Positions 1-8,067 of a DNA stretch of 64,000 bases are shown piece by piece (within the stretch, counting starts at the first letter, position 1; every line of letters begins with the position of its first letter). Below the pieces are notes generated by a model. That model searched no databases and was not told the origin of the DNA. It saw only the letters and a list, made by a program, of their open reading frames with translations. The position numbers and the translations under genes were made by a program. The DNA comes from Shimia sp040225985 (GTDB lineage: Bacteria > Pseudomonadota > Alphaproteobacteria > Rhodobacterales > Rhodobacteraceae): the NCBI RefSeq assembly GCF_040225985.1, contig NZ_JBBPEU010000005.1:124001-188000 (forward strand), written 5' to 3'.

Positions 1-8
1 ATTAGGAC

Positions 9-191
9 GTGAGCAAGACAGTGAAATCCTACTCGGTTGCCATTCTGACAGGGACGGCCGCCGGGCTGGCGGCACATTGGGCATTAGATCTTCCGATCTG
101 GGCTTACTCGGCCGTGGGCGGCGGGGTTGCGGGTCTGATGATTGGGGTAATGAACCGTTGGCTTTCGGAAGATCGGGTGGACAATGACTGA
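9..191 (+). CDS. small membrane protein, function unknown
   Basis: This 60-residue protein starts at a GTG only a few bases after an AGGA-like ribosome site. Two hydrophobic stretches (about residues 9-27 and 31-48, glycine- and alanine-rich) suggest a two-pass inner-membrane protein; the tail is acidic. Its stop lies inside the start of the next gene (8-base overlap), so the two are probably translated together. It is the first visible member of the run ending at 6371, and the operon may begin left of the window. I do not recognise the family. The true start could lie upstream of base 1. Confidence 0.6.
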   Translation: MSKTVKSYSVAILTGTAAGLAAHWALDLPIWAYSAVGGGVAGLMIGVMNRWLSEDRVDND

Positions 192-1308
192 CGCGCCCAC
201 AGACGACCACAAGGCCTTGATGGAAACCTACGCCTCGCGTCGGTACTTCAAGAAGTTCGAGACTATAACCAACCACTTGACCCGCGTCGCGGCTACCCGC
301 GCAGGCCAGGGTGAGCTGAGCAATGCCGACGTCAAGGTGCTGACCCGCTACCTCACGCAGCTCTCGTTCACCTTCAAGGCGCTGTCGATGAAGTATCTGC
401 TGGTAGGGCGTGAGACGGGGCGCTTCTTTGGCTCTTTGTCGATGGACGCGGTTGAAAGCGGCTTTCCGGTGTTCAATGAACTCTTGGTCATGGCCAATGA
501 CGCCCAGCAGGCGCGCGGGCATCTGGAAAACATGCCTTCGGTCGAGGCGCTCAAGGATCAGATGGTGCGCAAGATTGTCGGAGATCGAGAGATCCCGACC
601 AAGCTGCAATTCGCTCTGTCGCAACGGCTCTATTACGAAGAACTGATGCGCGGGAACCTGTTCTGGGCTCAGAATCACCCAGAGGTGCAATGGATCGCCA
701 ATATCGACGACAACCGCCGCCGGTTCCTCGTGCATTGGGCGGTTTATGACAGCCAGATCAATCTGCCCACGGTCTATCTGATGGAGGTCGAGGATTCGGG
801 CCGTGTGGCCCTGCCCAAAGACGAACGCCGTTGGCCCGAAGTACAGATGCACTTGATGGGGCAGTCGTTGGGCGGGTTGAAACTCGTCACCATTGCGCAT
901 GGCTTTGACCGCAGCTTTGACGACCTGCATCCCAAACGCATGCGCCGTTATCATATCGGCCCGATGTATTCGAGCGTCTACACCCGCCAGTCCGGCCCGA
1001 TCCGCGACGTCCTCGAACAAGCCCGTGCGCCCGAGGGCGAAGATTGGGCGCTGGCCTGGACGGTCGAGGAACTGGAGTCAGAGCGCGTGCAAGAAGAACG
1101 CGCCGGATGGTTCTCAAAGGTCGAACGCGAAGTGTTCGCGCTGGATCCGTTTTCGGGACGCGGAGTCGACACCGGCGCGACCCGCACCGAGCGCAGCATC
1201 ATCCTGCCCCAGCGCCCGTTTCAGGCACTCGCCGAACTGTCGCCGCCGGGCTTTGCCAGCGTCAACAAATTCGTTGTGAGCCCTTCGGGTCAGGTGCTGA
1301 GTTATTAA
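184..1308 (+). CDS. conserved hypothetical protein, soluble
   Basis: A 374-residue protein with no signal peptide and no membrane segment, so probably cytoplasmic. The N-terminal half is mostly helical (helical runs at about 10-130); the C-terminal half is mixed and ends in a small hydrophobic motif. I see no known catalytic motif. It overlaps the preceding small membrane gene by 8 bases and is followed, after a 104-base gap containing paired palindromes, by an AAA+ ATPase. The placement suggests a partner or adaptor of that ATPase, but this is inference from context only. Confidence 0.65.
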   Translation: MTDAPTDDHKALMETYASRRYFKKFETITNHLTRVAATRAGQGELSNADVKVLTRYLTQLSFTFKALSMKYLLVGRETGRFFGSLSMDAVESGFPVFNELLVMANDAQQARGHLENMPSVEALKDQMVRKIVGDREIPTKLQFALSQRLYYEELMRGNLFWAQNHPEVQWIANIDDNRRRFLVHWAVYDSQINLPTVYLMEVEDSGRVALPKDERRWPEVQMHLMGQSLGGLKLVTIAHGFDRSFDDLHPKRMRRYHIGPMYSSVYTRQSGPIRDVLEQARAPEGEDWALAWTVEELESERVQEERAGWFSKVEREVFALDPFSGRGVDTGATRTERSIILPQRPFQALAELSPPGFASVNKFVVSPSGQVLSY

Positions 1309-1350
1309 CCTTTAGGGCGGCGCATCTGTCGCTCAAACGCAAGTTCAATT

Positions 1351-1389
1351 TTGTACAAAGCGGTCATTCGGCCTGAAAACCTTGTACAA
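1351..1389. promoter_or_regulatory. paired TTGTACAA palindromes, candidate operator
   Basis: The perfect 8-base palindrome TTGTACAA occurs at 1351-1358 and again at 1382-1389, 31 bases apart centre to centre (about three helical turns), in the 104-base gap just before the ATPase start at 1413. Same-face spacing is what a dimeric repressor or activator would need. The regulator is unknown. Confidence 0.4.
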
Positions 1390-1412
1390 ACCAGACAAAT
1401 CCGGGTGAGATT

Positions 1413-3347
1413 ATGAGTGTGACAGCCGATCAGATGGAACTGCGCGAAGAAGATATCCGCAAGCATTACGCGGCGGCTGTCGGGATGTTGGATGGCTTTG
1501 ACCACACCCCCCGCATCGGCAAGGGGCGCGACGTGGCGACCTCCGAAAAGTCTTCTGGCCTGGGCACCCGTCGCCGGTTCCGGTCGACCACGCCGGGCCT
1601 TGTCACCCGCTCAACAGCGCGACCCGAAGGCGTGCACCTGATCGCGCGGATCGAAGATGCAGATGGCGATGATCCGCTGGTTTCGCCCCTGCAGGCCAAC
1701 GTGATGCATACATTGCGCCGCGCCTTGGCGATTGCCCTTGCCGTGGGCGAAAACTATGCCGAGGCATCGGGTCTCTCGGACTTCAAGCGCGCCAACCTTG
1801 CGGGCAGCTTAGGTGCTGACAAAAAAGCAGAATTTTCCGAACTCCTGACGGCTGAGGCGCTGGTCGTTCTGCATGTATTCGCCAATACCACAGCCTATCT
1901 CTTAGCTCCGCATCTGGGTGAGGTTTCCGTCGAAGTGGGCGAGGTGGAAGAGGTTTTGACCGATAACGCCCAGTTGGCCCTGCACGGGGCCCTGTGGGAA
2001 CTGGATCAGGACATCGCCGCCCTTGGCACGGACGAGGCACGTCTTGTTGCCACCGTCTGTGCCTATGCTGAACAGCTTATGGAAAAGCTCGCGCTGCGCG
2101 CCCAATCCGCCGGGCGTCTGGCCGCCTTTGCCAATGCCAGCTGGCGTGTCGAGGAAAATGATCTGACAATTCAGGGGTTTACACCGGCGCGCAAGGCCAA
2201 AGGCAGCACGCTGACCATGACCTTAAAGAAACCGAACGAGGTCATCGGCAACCACATCGCCAAGTATCAGGCGATGAAATTGTCAAAGATGCTCATGGCT
2301 TACGACTTTGACCGCCGCCTGAACCCGTTCGCCGAACTGGGCGGGTTCATCTTCACCTTCATGGGCGATGGCAAACCGGGGACGGGCAAAACAACGCTGA
2401 TCCAGATGATGGCGGGGATGATCAACGACTATTGTCAGGTGGCCGGATATCCGTTCCGCTATCAGAACCTGTCGACCGACAATATCGACAGCTATCAGGG
2501 TAAGTCGGGCCAGAACGCCAAGGCGTTTATCAACAATATCATCGACCCGGGTGTCATTGGCTTCGGCACGATTGACGACATTGACCAATTGGCGGGCAAA
2601 CGCGGCGACCGTCAGTCCTCGGCCGGTCAGCTGGAAATCACCGCCGTGCTGATGGAGAGCTTTGCCGGCGCCAATACCGTTGTGCGGGGCAACTGCACCT
2701 TTGGCATGTTCTCGAACTATCCTGAAAACGTCGACGACGCCCTGCGCCAACGGGCCGGTGCACGGTTCCTTGTGGACGGGCCTCAGACCCGTGACGACTA
2801 TATCGACATCCTGCATCTGTTGATGGGCAAGAACCACGACATCCCCTTGGGTGACCATGATCTCTACGAAGCGCAGGCCATCCAAAAGGCGGTGGCGGCA
2901 TCTTTCGAGAGCCATTCCCGCCCGCATGAGGCGGGTCTGTTAAACGTGTTTGATCGCATCCATGATCAGGTAGGCGAGCTGGATACAATTGCCAAGCTGG
3001 GCACCTATCTCAAAGGCATTCAGCAGGCAGACGAACGGTTCACCGGCCGCGCGATCAAGAACATCACCGACGCGGTCAAGGTCCGCGCGATGGACTTTGA
3101 GCTGCCGGACGAGTGGATGGAGAACCCAGAACTGTTCCTGTTCCAATCCTATGAACGCAAGAAAGACATGATCGGCGCCCTGCGTGTCCCAATCACCGTC
3201 GATATGGTCCTGCAAGAAATCAACCGCTACGCGGATTCCGAGTTCCGCTATGCCGACAAGTCCGACGAGGTGGCGATTGAGGCCATGGTGCGCGACTTTG
3301 GCCGTCAGGAAGAGGCGAAGAAGCGGTATCTGGAGGGGAAGGGGTGA
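1413..3347 (+). CDS. AAA+ family ATPase
   Basis: A 644-residue ATPase. The first 250 or so residues are a helical region of unknown fold. The AAA core follows: Walker A GDGKPGTGKTT at residues 318-328, a Walker B-like GTIDDID ending near 391, and a conserved NCTFGMFSNYP stretch near 430 that could hold a sensor Asn. There is no membrane segment, nuclease or protease domain, so it probably acts as a remodelling or chaperone-type ATPase in the cytoplasm. The neighbours are uncharacterised soluble and membrane proteins in one transcription direction, suggesting a membrane-associated ATPase complex. Its stop overlaps the ATG of a 25-codon ORF (TGATG). The fold assignment is secure; the function is unknown. 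Confidence 0.85.
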   Translation: MSVTADQMELREEDIRKHYAAAVGMLDGFDHTPRIGKGRDVATSEKSSGLGTRRRFRSTTPGLVTRSTARPEGVHLIARIEDADGDDPLVSPLQANVMHTLRRALAIALAVGENYAEASGLSDFKRANLAGSLGADKKAEFSELLTAEALVVLHVFANTTAYLLAPHLGEVSVEVGEVEEVLTDNAQLALHGALWELDQDIAALGTDEARLVATVCAYAEQLMEKLALRAQSAGRLAAFANASWRVEENDLTIQGFTPARKAKGSTLTMTLKKPNEVIGNHIAKYQAMKLSKMLMAYDFDRRLNPFAELGGFIFTFMGDGKPGTGKTTLIQMMAGMINDYCQVAGYPFRYQNLSTDNIDSYQGKSGQNAKAFINNIIDPGVIGFGTIDDIDQLAGKRGDRQSSAGQLEITAVLMESFAGANTVVRGNCTFGMFSNYPENVDDALRQRAGARFLVDGPQTRDDYIDILHLLMGKNHDIPLGDHDLYEAQAIQKAVAASFESHSRPHEAGLLNVFDRIHDQVGELDTIAKLGTYLKGIQQADERFTGRAIKNITDAVKVRAMDFELPDEWMENPELFLFQSYERKKDMIGALRVPITVDMVLQEINRYADSEFRYADKSDEVAIEAMVRDFGRQEEAKKRYLEGKG

Positions 3348-3424
3348 TGGAGTACTATCAAATTGACATTGGTTTTAGTTCTGATCGACGTCGAGATTTC
3401 AGCGGGAGGCTGGTTCATTGGTGA
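3347..3424 (+). CDS. possible 25-codon ORF bridging two genes
   Basis: The ATG overlaps the ATPase stop (TGATG), and the ORF's own TGA overlaps the GTG start of the next gene (GTGA). The GGGAGG used by the downstream gene lies inside it at 3404-3409. The predicted peptide starts MEYYQIDIGFSS and is rich in arginine in the middle. The double overlap is what a translational-coupling leader or a true small protein would show. It could equally be the chance reading frame of a short spacer. Confidence 0.3.
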   Translation: MEYYQIDIGFSSDRRRDFSGRLVHW

Positions 3425-4092
3425 AAATCAAAGAAAAACCTCAATGGCCCTTCGGAAAACCTCTGGGTCACATAAGAATAGCGGGCGCCGAACTGATTGA
3501 TATGTTGGAGAAATACGAGATGCAAGGCGTGTCAGTTCAGGCCGAAACCTCAAAGCACGATTTCGACAGCGTCACTGACATGAAATCAAACCTGCCTCTG
3601 CTGCGAGGCGACACGAAAGTTACATTGAAGCCCAACGGCAAGTGGCAATACAGCTTAAGCGTGAACTTCAGCTACTGTACGACAATGCAATCTCTTTTCT
3701 ACGACTCAGAACATAAAGACGAACTTGCTGTTCTTCGCCAAAACATTGAAGCCGAATTGAAGAACCATAGAACTCCTTTTCTATGGCCATTCACTATTGT
3801 GCCGCGCTTTCTTTGGTGGGGAGCTGTTTTGGGTCTGTGGGTTGGCGAGCTTATTGTCACTAGAAGCACCGAGTCAGAACTGAGCTGGGAAGCAGGTAAA
3901 TTTGATACCTTTGTCTATTCTGCATTTTTCTTGTCGTGCATTCTGGGCTTTTTGCCTCCGGTGTACCATTCACGAAAAGACACGTTTTGGCAAAGAAACA
4001 AAGACAAAGTTCTCGTTGGGGCATTGATGCTTGTAATCGGGGTGCTTGTGACAAAGTACTCCCCTCTTTTGTTTGGAATATTTGAGAAATGA
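3421..4092 (+). CDS. AT-rich membrane protein, function unknown
   Basis: About 223 residues, starting at GTG 3421 (a TTG at 3418 is also in frame) after GGGAGG at 3404-3409. The N-terminal 120 residues look soluble and mixed alpha/beta. Three hydrophobic segments follow, at roughly 125-145, 162-183 and 197-218. A partial hand count gives about 45% GC, clearly below the flanking operon genes, and codons such as AAA, AGA and TTT are common. Even so, it overlaps both neighbours by 4 bases (GTGA upstream, ATGA downstream), so it is embedded in the operon, not loosely inserted. I do not recognise the family. Confidence 0.65.
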   Translation: MKIKEKPQWPFGKPLGHIRIAGAELIDMLEKYEMQGVSVQAETSKHDFDSVTDMKSNLPLLRGDTKVTLKPNGKWQYSLSVNFSYCTTMQSLFYDSEHKDELAVLRQNIEAELKNHRTPFLWPFTIVPRFLWWGAVLGLWVGELIVTRSTESELSWEAGKFDTFVYSAFFLSCILGFLPPVYHSRKDTFWQRNKDKVLVGALMLVIGVLVTKYSPLLFGIFEK

Positions 4093-5432
4093 AACGTCTC
4101 ATCCAACGCGGCCTGATGTTTGGCAATCTGATCGAGGTGGCCTCGCCCGTATTGGTCGAGCGCTATAACCGTGCGCTGAAGCATTTGACGGGCAAGACTA
4201 CGGCGCTGACGGATTTCCATATCGACGTATCCGGCTATTCCCCCGAAATAGGGGACGAGTTGGGGGACCACCTGTACCTTAACCACAACGGCGTGAACCG
4301 GCAGTTTATCCTGCTCACGACCGAGCAGAAAAACGCGCCGTTGCTCAATGCCAAATTTTCGACCAGCCGCGATATTCTGCGGGACTTTATCACCGAGAAC
4401 GAACGCCAGTTGTTCGCTCTCACCGCCCGTGACGCGGTGGCGGGGGAACTTGTGAACTCAGTCTTCAGCGTCACCGATCCCGTGCGTCTGTTCGACATCC
4501 GCAAGGTGGTGATCGAAGCCGACACGACCGAAGGCACCCTGCGCGACGTGGAAAAGCTGGCCGGGATGGTGGACCGTTTCAAGGATGAAGAGGACGCGTG
4601 GTTTGACGATGTGCTGATCGCGGACATGATCGGCGTCGCCAAACGCACGGGCGACGTGACGCGCAATCCGGTGCGGCTCAAACATATGGAATTCCAGCAG
4701 GACAATTTCTGGACCGCGCATTTTGGCGGACTGTACCTGTTTCGCGGGGTTGCACATCCGGCGTTGATCGCACGCGCGAACAAGGATTCGCTGGGCGATT
4801 TACCAATCCCGTATGTGTTTGACTTCACCGACCGGCACCAGATTGCCAAGTTCCTGCAAGAAAACGATCTGGTCGAGTCCATCGTGAAGGCGCGGGGCAT
4901 TGATGCCGCCGCCATCCTGAAACAGAAGATGGATTTCATCGTGGTCGATGCGGCGCAGGACAGCGGCATGGACCTGACCGGTGCGACGCGGCGGGATATT
5001 CGCGCGCTGGCCCGCGCCAATGCCAACCGCTTACCGCCTGAGTATCACGGGCTGCGCAAACTGGTGGATTGGGCCGAGAACGGGGCGGCGTGGCCAAGGA
5101 TCGACAGCGGCCATCCGGCTTATTTCTATACGCTGCGTGCGGCGGCGTCGCCGCACGCTGATCTGGTTAATATGCTGTTGGCGGAACTGGCGCCCAAAGA
5201 CGTGCGGCAGCTTTTTATCTGCCACAAAGAGGCCTTCTATGCGGCTTATGCGGGGTGGAGCGACACCAAGAAATCCTATGTGGCGGATTTTCTGGAACGA
5301 GAGTATCAGGTGGACAAGGCGGGCGCGCGCGCGGCGCTGTTCGGGCACGAAGCCCCGATGGCACAACCAGTGACGCGTTCGGATGACGACCTTATCCGGC
5401 GGGTCGGCCCCTGGGGCGCGGTAAGGAGATAG
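4089..5432 (+). CDS. conserved hypothetical protein, probably DUF6638
   Basis: A 447-residue soluble protein with no signal peptide. It resembles, from memory, the family named DUF6638 that accompanies an AAA ATPase in Rhodobacterales; the name should be treated as tentative. The sequence is rich in charged helices with a conserved-looking central block around residues 190-260 (aromatic-rich, FWTAHFGGLYLF). I see no catalytic triad, zinc motif or von Willebrand metal site. The ATG overlaps the previous stop (ATGA), so expression is coupled to the membrane protein before it. The partnership with the ATPase is inferred from gene order. Confidence 0.7.
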   Translation: MKRLIQRGLMFGNLIEVASPVLVERYNRALKHLTGKTTALTDFHIDVSGYSPEIGDELGDHLYLNHNGVNRQFILLTTEQKNAPLLNAKFSTSRDILRDFITENERQLFALTARDAVAGELVNSVFSVTDPVRLFDIRKVVIEADTTEGTLRDVEKLAGMVDRFKDEEDAWFDDVLIADMIGVAKRTGDVTRNPVRLKHMEFQQDNFWTAHFGGLYLFRGVAHPALIARANKDSLGDLPIPYVFDFTDRHQIAKFLQENDLVESIVKARGIDAAAILKQKMDFIVVDAAQDSGMDLTGATRRDIRALARANANRLPPEYHGLRKLVDWAENGAAWPRIDSGHPAYFYTLRAAASPHADLVNMLLAELAPKDVRQLFICHKEAFYAAYAGWSDTKKSYVADFLEREYQVDKAGARAALFGHEAPMAQPVTRSDDDLIRRVGPWGAVRR

Positions 5433-5435
5433 GCC

Positions 5436-5702
5436 ATGTTTGCACTTATAAGGTTGGGCATCGTTGCCTTTATCGTCCTGACAATTCTCTACGTGGTCAT
5501 CTCGGTCTGGTCGCGCAGGACGCGTCGCGGCAAGCTCGAAGCGGAGTGGGACGAAGAGGGTATGACCGGCGACCGCGATCTCTGGATCGAAGAGGGGCTG
5601 CGCGACTATGATGAGTCGTTGCGCCGAAAGCTGATCCTCGGGGTCTATGTGATCCCGATCCTCTGTGTGATCGCGATCATCTACGTGATAAACATTCAGT
5701 AA
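5436..5702 (+). CDS. small two-pass membrane protein
   Basis: An 88-residue protein starting 3 bases after the previous stop, with GGAG upstream of the ATG. A membrane segment at about residues 4-23 is followed by a charged, acidic middle (about 24-66) and a second segment at about 68-86. The middle probably faces the cytoplasm or periplasm as a hairpin loop. No family is recognised. It is part of the ATPase run by spacing and direction. Confidence 0.65.
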   Translation: MFALIRLGIVAFIVLTILYVVISVWSRRTRRGKLEAEWDEEGMTGDRDLWIEEGLRDYDESLRRKLILGVYVIPILCVIAIIYVINIQ

Positions 5703-5714
5703 AAGGGGCCTGAT

Positions 5715-6371
5715 ATGGTCTATGTAAAGTGGATTTTCTGGGGCACGTTCTGGGTGCTTGTGGCTGCGTTCTTTCACTACACGTTGCCCAAGCGGGATAT
5801 CGTCTACGTGACCGGCGTCGAAATCAAGATGGAGCAGTTCGGCGAGAACTCGATCTTTTGGGCCGCGCCGGACACCGGGGCCAATATCACCGACGGCGTG
5901 GTGCGACGCGATGTGCGGTTCATTGATGCGGTCAAGGCGAATGGTCGCGTGAAGGTCTATCGCAACGAAGATACCGGATGGGGCTGGCCGCCCTATTTTA
6001 AGCTCGACAGTTCAAACCTGCAGGCCGAGGCGCGGAACCTGACCTCGACGGCGGACAATCCGAACTGGGTGGCGATCCGGTATTATGGCTGGCGGTTCAT
6101 TCCGTGGAGCATCTATCCCAACGCGGTCTCGATTTACGAGGTGGAAGGTCCGGATGTACGTCTGATCCCTTGGCTGAACATCGTGATCCTGACGGTCTTC
6201 GGCGCGCTAAGCTGGGCTGTGTATGTCCGTTGGCGGCGCTTTCGCGAAGCGCGGATCGACCCGATGATGGAGGATATGAGCCAGAGTTTCGAGGCTGCGG
6301 GTGACAGTCTTTCGGAAAGCCGTGGCCGGTTCCGGCGCTGGCTGGACAGTTGGAAAACGCCCAAGCGATAA
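5715..6371 (+). CDS. DUF1523 family membrane protein
   Basis: A 218-residue protein matching the DUF1523 pattern I know: an N-terminal membrane anchor (about 4-22) ending in HYTLPKRDIV, a periplasmic domain of about 120 residues with a conserved tryptophan/tyrosine block (GWGWPPYFKL), a second membrane segment near 152-172 and a basic cytoplasmic tail. The function of the family is not known. It closes the plus-strand operon, 12 bases after the previous gene, and is followed by a strong hairpin shared with the convergent sulfite dehydrogenase genes. Confidence 0.75.
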   Translation: MVYVKWIFWGTFWVLVAAFFHYTLPKRDIVYVTGVEIKMEQFGENSIFWAAPDTGANITDGVVRRDVRFIDAVKANGRVKVYRNEDTGWGWPPYFKLDSSNLQAEARNLTSTADNPNWVAIRYYGWRFIPWSIYPNAVSIYEVEGPDVRLIPWLNIVILTVFGALSWAVYVRWRRFREARIDPMMEDMSQSFEAAGDSLSESRGRFRRWLDSWKTPKR

Positions 6372-6385
6372 TGACGGAACATGAC

Positions 6386-6420
6386 GCCGAGGTGGCCTGA
6401 CTGTCAGGCTGCCTCGGTTT
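6386..6420. terminator. convergent terminator hairpin
   Basis: A long hairpin: CCGAGG (6387-6392) pairs with CCTCGG (6412-6417), and inside it GCCTGA pairs with TCAGGC, followed by TTT on the plus strand. It lies between the convergent DUF1523 and soeC genes and includes the soeC stop codon (6404-6406). Confidence 0.65.
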
Positions 6421-7294
6421 GCATATGTGCCCCATAGTAAAGGCCGACCACATGCTCGGCCTCTGCAAAGAACAGCCAGCGCGACGCCCCGACACCTGCG
6501 AGATGGCTCAGGACCGCCAGCAGACCGAACAGATGCGGCAGGGGAAGCATCAACAAAAGCACCGGCAGAACCGTCATCAGGCCAAGCGAGATCACCCGAA
6601 GTTTCCGGGCGTGTTTGCGACCGATCTGGTGCACCATCTCTTTCATCAGGTAATTGGGCGAAGAGTGGGGATGCGCCATCGAGCGGACCGACCCACGAGT
6701 GCCAAGCCCTGTCGCCGTGCCAAGCGTGTGGCCGCGTTGGTTGAACGCCTTGTCTCCAAAGCGCCACCAGACAATTTGTACCAGTCCCGAGAGGACAAGA
6801 AAAACCGTCGCGACCGAAACCCGGCCCGACAACAAGGCGCCACCCGTGACCGAAAGGGACATGAACAAGAACGGTGTCAGCGCGGTGTTCCAGCGCGGCA
6901 CGGTCTTTAACTGTGCGTAGATCATTGAGGTCGTGAAAACGGTGCCAAGTGACAGCAACGCGCCCAAGGGGCCCAGAAACGGCATGCGCCAGTCAAGGAA
7001 CACAAGGCCCGCGCCGTAAATCGCCATTACCAGCAATGCCGCGACCGCGCAGATGCCTTCGCGGCTAAGCCAGCTGGTTTGCCATTGGCTGAACGCCCGC
7101 CAAGCGCGTTCCGGGTGCCCGAGGTGAAAGGTCGAGGCCAGCAAGCCGCCCACCGCCAGAACATAGGCGATGGCGAAAAAGGCAAAAGCCACCCATCCGG
7201 TGGGTGGGGTCGGGTCAATACCCAGCCACGCGAGCAGGCCAAAGCCCGCGCCGCTAAGGGTCGAGAACAGTATGATGGATGGGGCGGGATGCAT
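6404..7294 (-). CDS. soeC: sulfite dehydrogenase membrane anchor SoeC (DmsC family)
   Basis: A 296-residue integral membrane protein with about eight hydrophobic segments and the DmsC-type anchor pattern. In the SoeABC enzyme this subunit holds the molybdenum and iron-sulfur subunits to the cytoplasmic side of the inner membrane and passes electrons to quinone. Its ATG overlaps the soeB stop by 4 bases (ATGA), so the three subunits are translationally coupled. The sequence alone supports a DmsC-type anchor. The Soe assignment rests on the neighbouring xsc and taurine genes, since the anchor family also serves DMSO, tetrathionate and other reductases. Confidence 0.8.
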   Translation of the reverse strand: MHPAPSIILFSTLSGAGFGLLAWLGIDPTPPTGWVAFAFFAIAYVLAVGGLLASTFHLGHPERAWRAFSQWQTSWLSREGICAVAALLVMAIYGAGLVFLDWRMPFLGPLGALLSLGTVFTTSMIYAQLKTVPRWNTALTPFLFMSLSVTGGALLSGRVSVATVFLVLSGLVQIVWWRFGDKAFNQRGHTLGTATGLGTRGSVRSMAHPHSSPNYLMKEMVHQIGRKHARKLRVISLGLMTVLPVLLLMLPLPHLFGLLAVLSHLAGVGASRWLFFAEAEHVVGLYYGAHMQTEAA

Positions 7295-8067
7295 CAGCCG
7301 TCCTCCTTCTGCGCGTCTCCGGGCAGCCGAGACAGGGTTTTATCAATCCAGCCGAGGAATCCCGAAGGCTGTTCGTGCAGCGGTTCAAGATAGGGGGCGA
7401 GGGGGCTTTCGTCCTGCCAGCTGTCTCTGTCGCGAGGAGGCAGGTATTTGTTCACCGGATTGGTGCCCTGTTCCGGCATCAGGTCCATGCCGCCCCGTTC
7501 CGCAGTCAGGCGGCTGACATGCGACTCCGGATCTGCGAAATCGCCGAAATGGCGCGCCCCTGCGGGGCAGGTGCGCACGCAGGCCGGCACGCGGTCTTCT
7601 TCGGGCAACGTTTCGTTATAGATCCGGTCGACACACAGCGTGCATTTCTTCATGACCTTTTCCTGCTGGTCCATCTCGCGGGCGCCATAGGGGCAGGCCC
7701 ATGCGCAAAGACCACAGCCGATGCAGCTGCTTTCGTTAACCAGAACAATGCCATCTTCGGCGCGTTTATAGCTGGCACCGGTCGGGCAAACGGTCACGCA
7801 AGGCGCGGTTTCGCAATGCAGACAGGATTTCGGGAAATGTACGGTCTGAGCAGGGCCTGTTTCTGGTTGAACTTCATAGGTGTGCACCCGGTTCAGAAAC
7901 GTGCCCATCGGTTCGTCGCCATAAGGGTTTTGGTCCGACAGGGGGGCGCCATAGTTTTCGGTGTTCCAGCCTTTACAGGAGATCACGCAGGCATGACATC
8001 CAACACAGGTGTCAAGGTCGATCACCAGCCCGAGTTTGCGCTCTGTGTTCGTGGGTAGCTGCGTCAT
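7294..8067 (-). CDS. soeB: sulfite dehydrogenase iron-sulfur subunit SoeB
   Basis: A 257-residue ferredoxin-like subunit with four cysteine clusters for [4Fe-4S] centres: CVGCHACVISC, CLHCETAPCVTVCP, CIGCGLCAWACP and the split KCTLC / CVRTCP. This is the DmsB/NrfC-type electron-wiring subunit that links the molybdenum site to the membrane anchor. I chose the ATG at 8067 (MTQLPTN) because it overlaps the soeA stop (ATGA). The frame stays open upstream to 8190, but that stretch lies inside soeA. There is no signal peptide, which fits a cytoplasm-facing enzyme. Confidence 0.85.
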   Translation of the reverse strand: MTQLPTNTERKLGLVIDLDTCVGCHACVISCKGWNTENYGAPLSDQNPYGDEPMGTFLNRVHTYEVQPETGPAQTVHFPKSCLHCETAPCVTVCPTGASYKRAEDGIVLVNESSCIGCGLCAWACPYGAREMDQQEKVMKKCTLCVDRIYNETLPEEDRVPACVRTCPAGARHFGDFADPESHVSRLTAERGGMDLMPEQGTNPVNKYLPPRDRDSWQDESPLAPYLEPLHEQPSGFLGWIDKTLSRLPGDAQKEDG

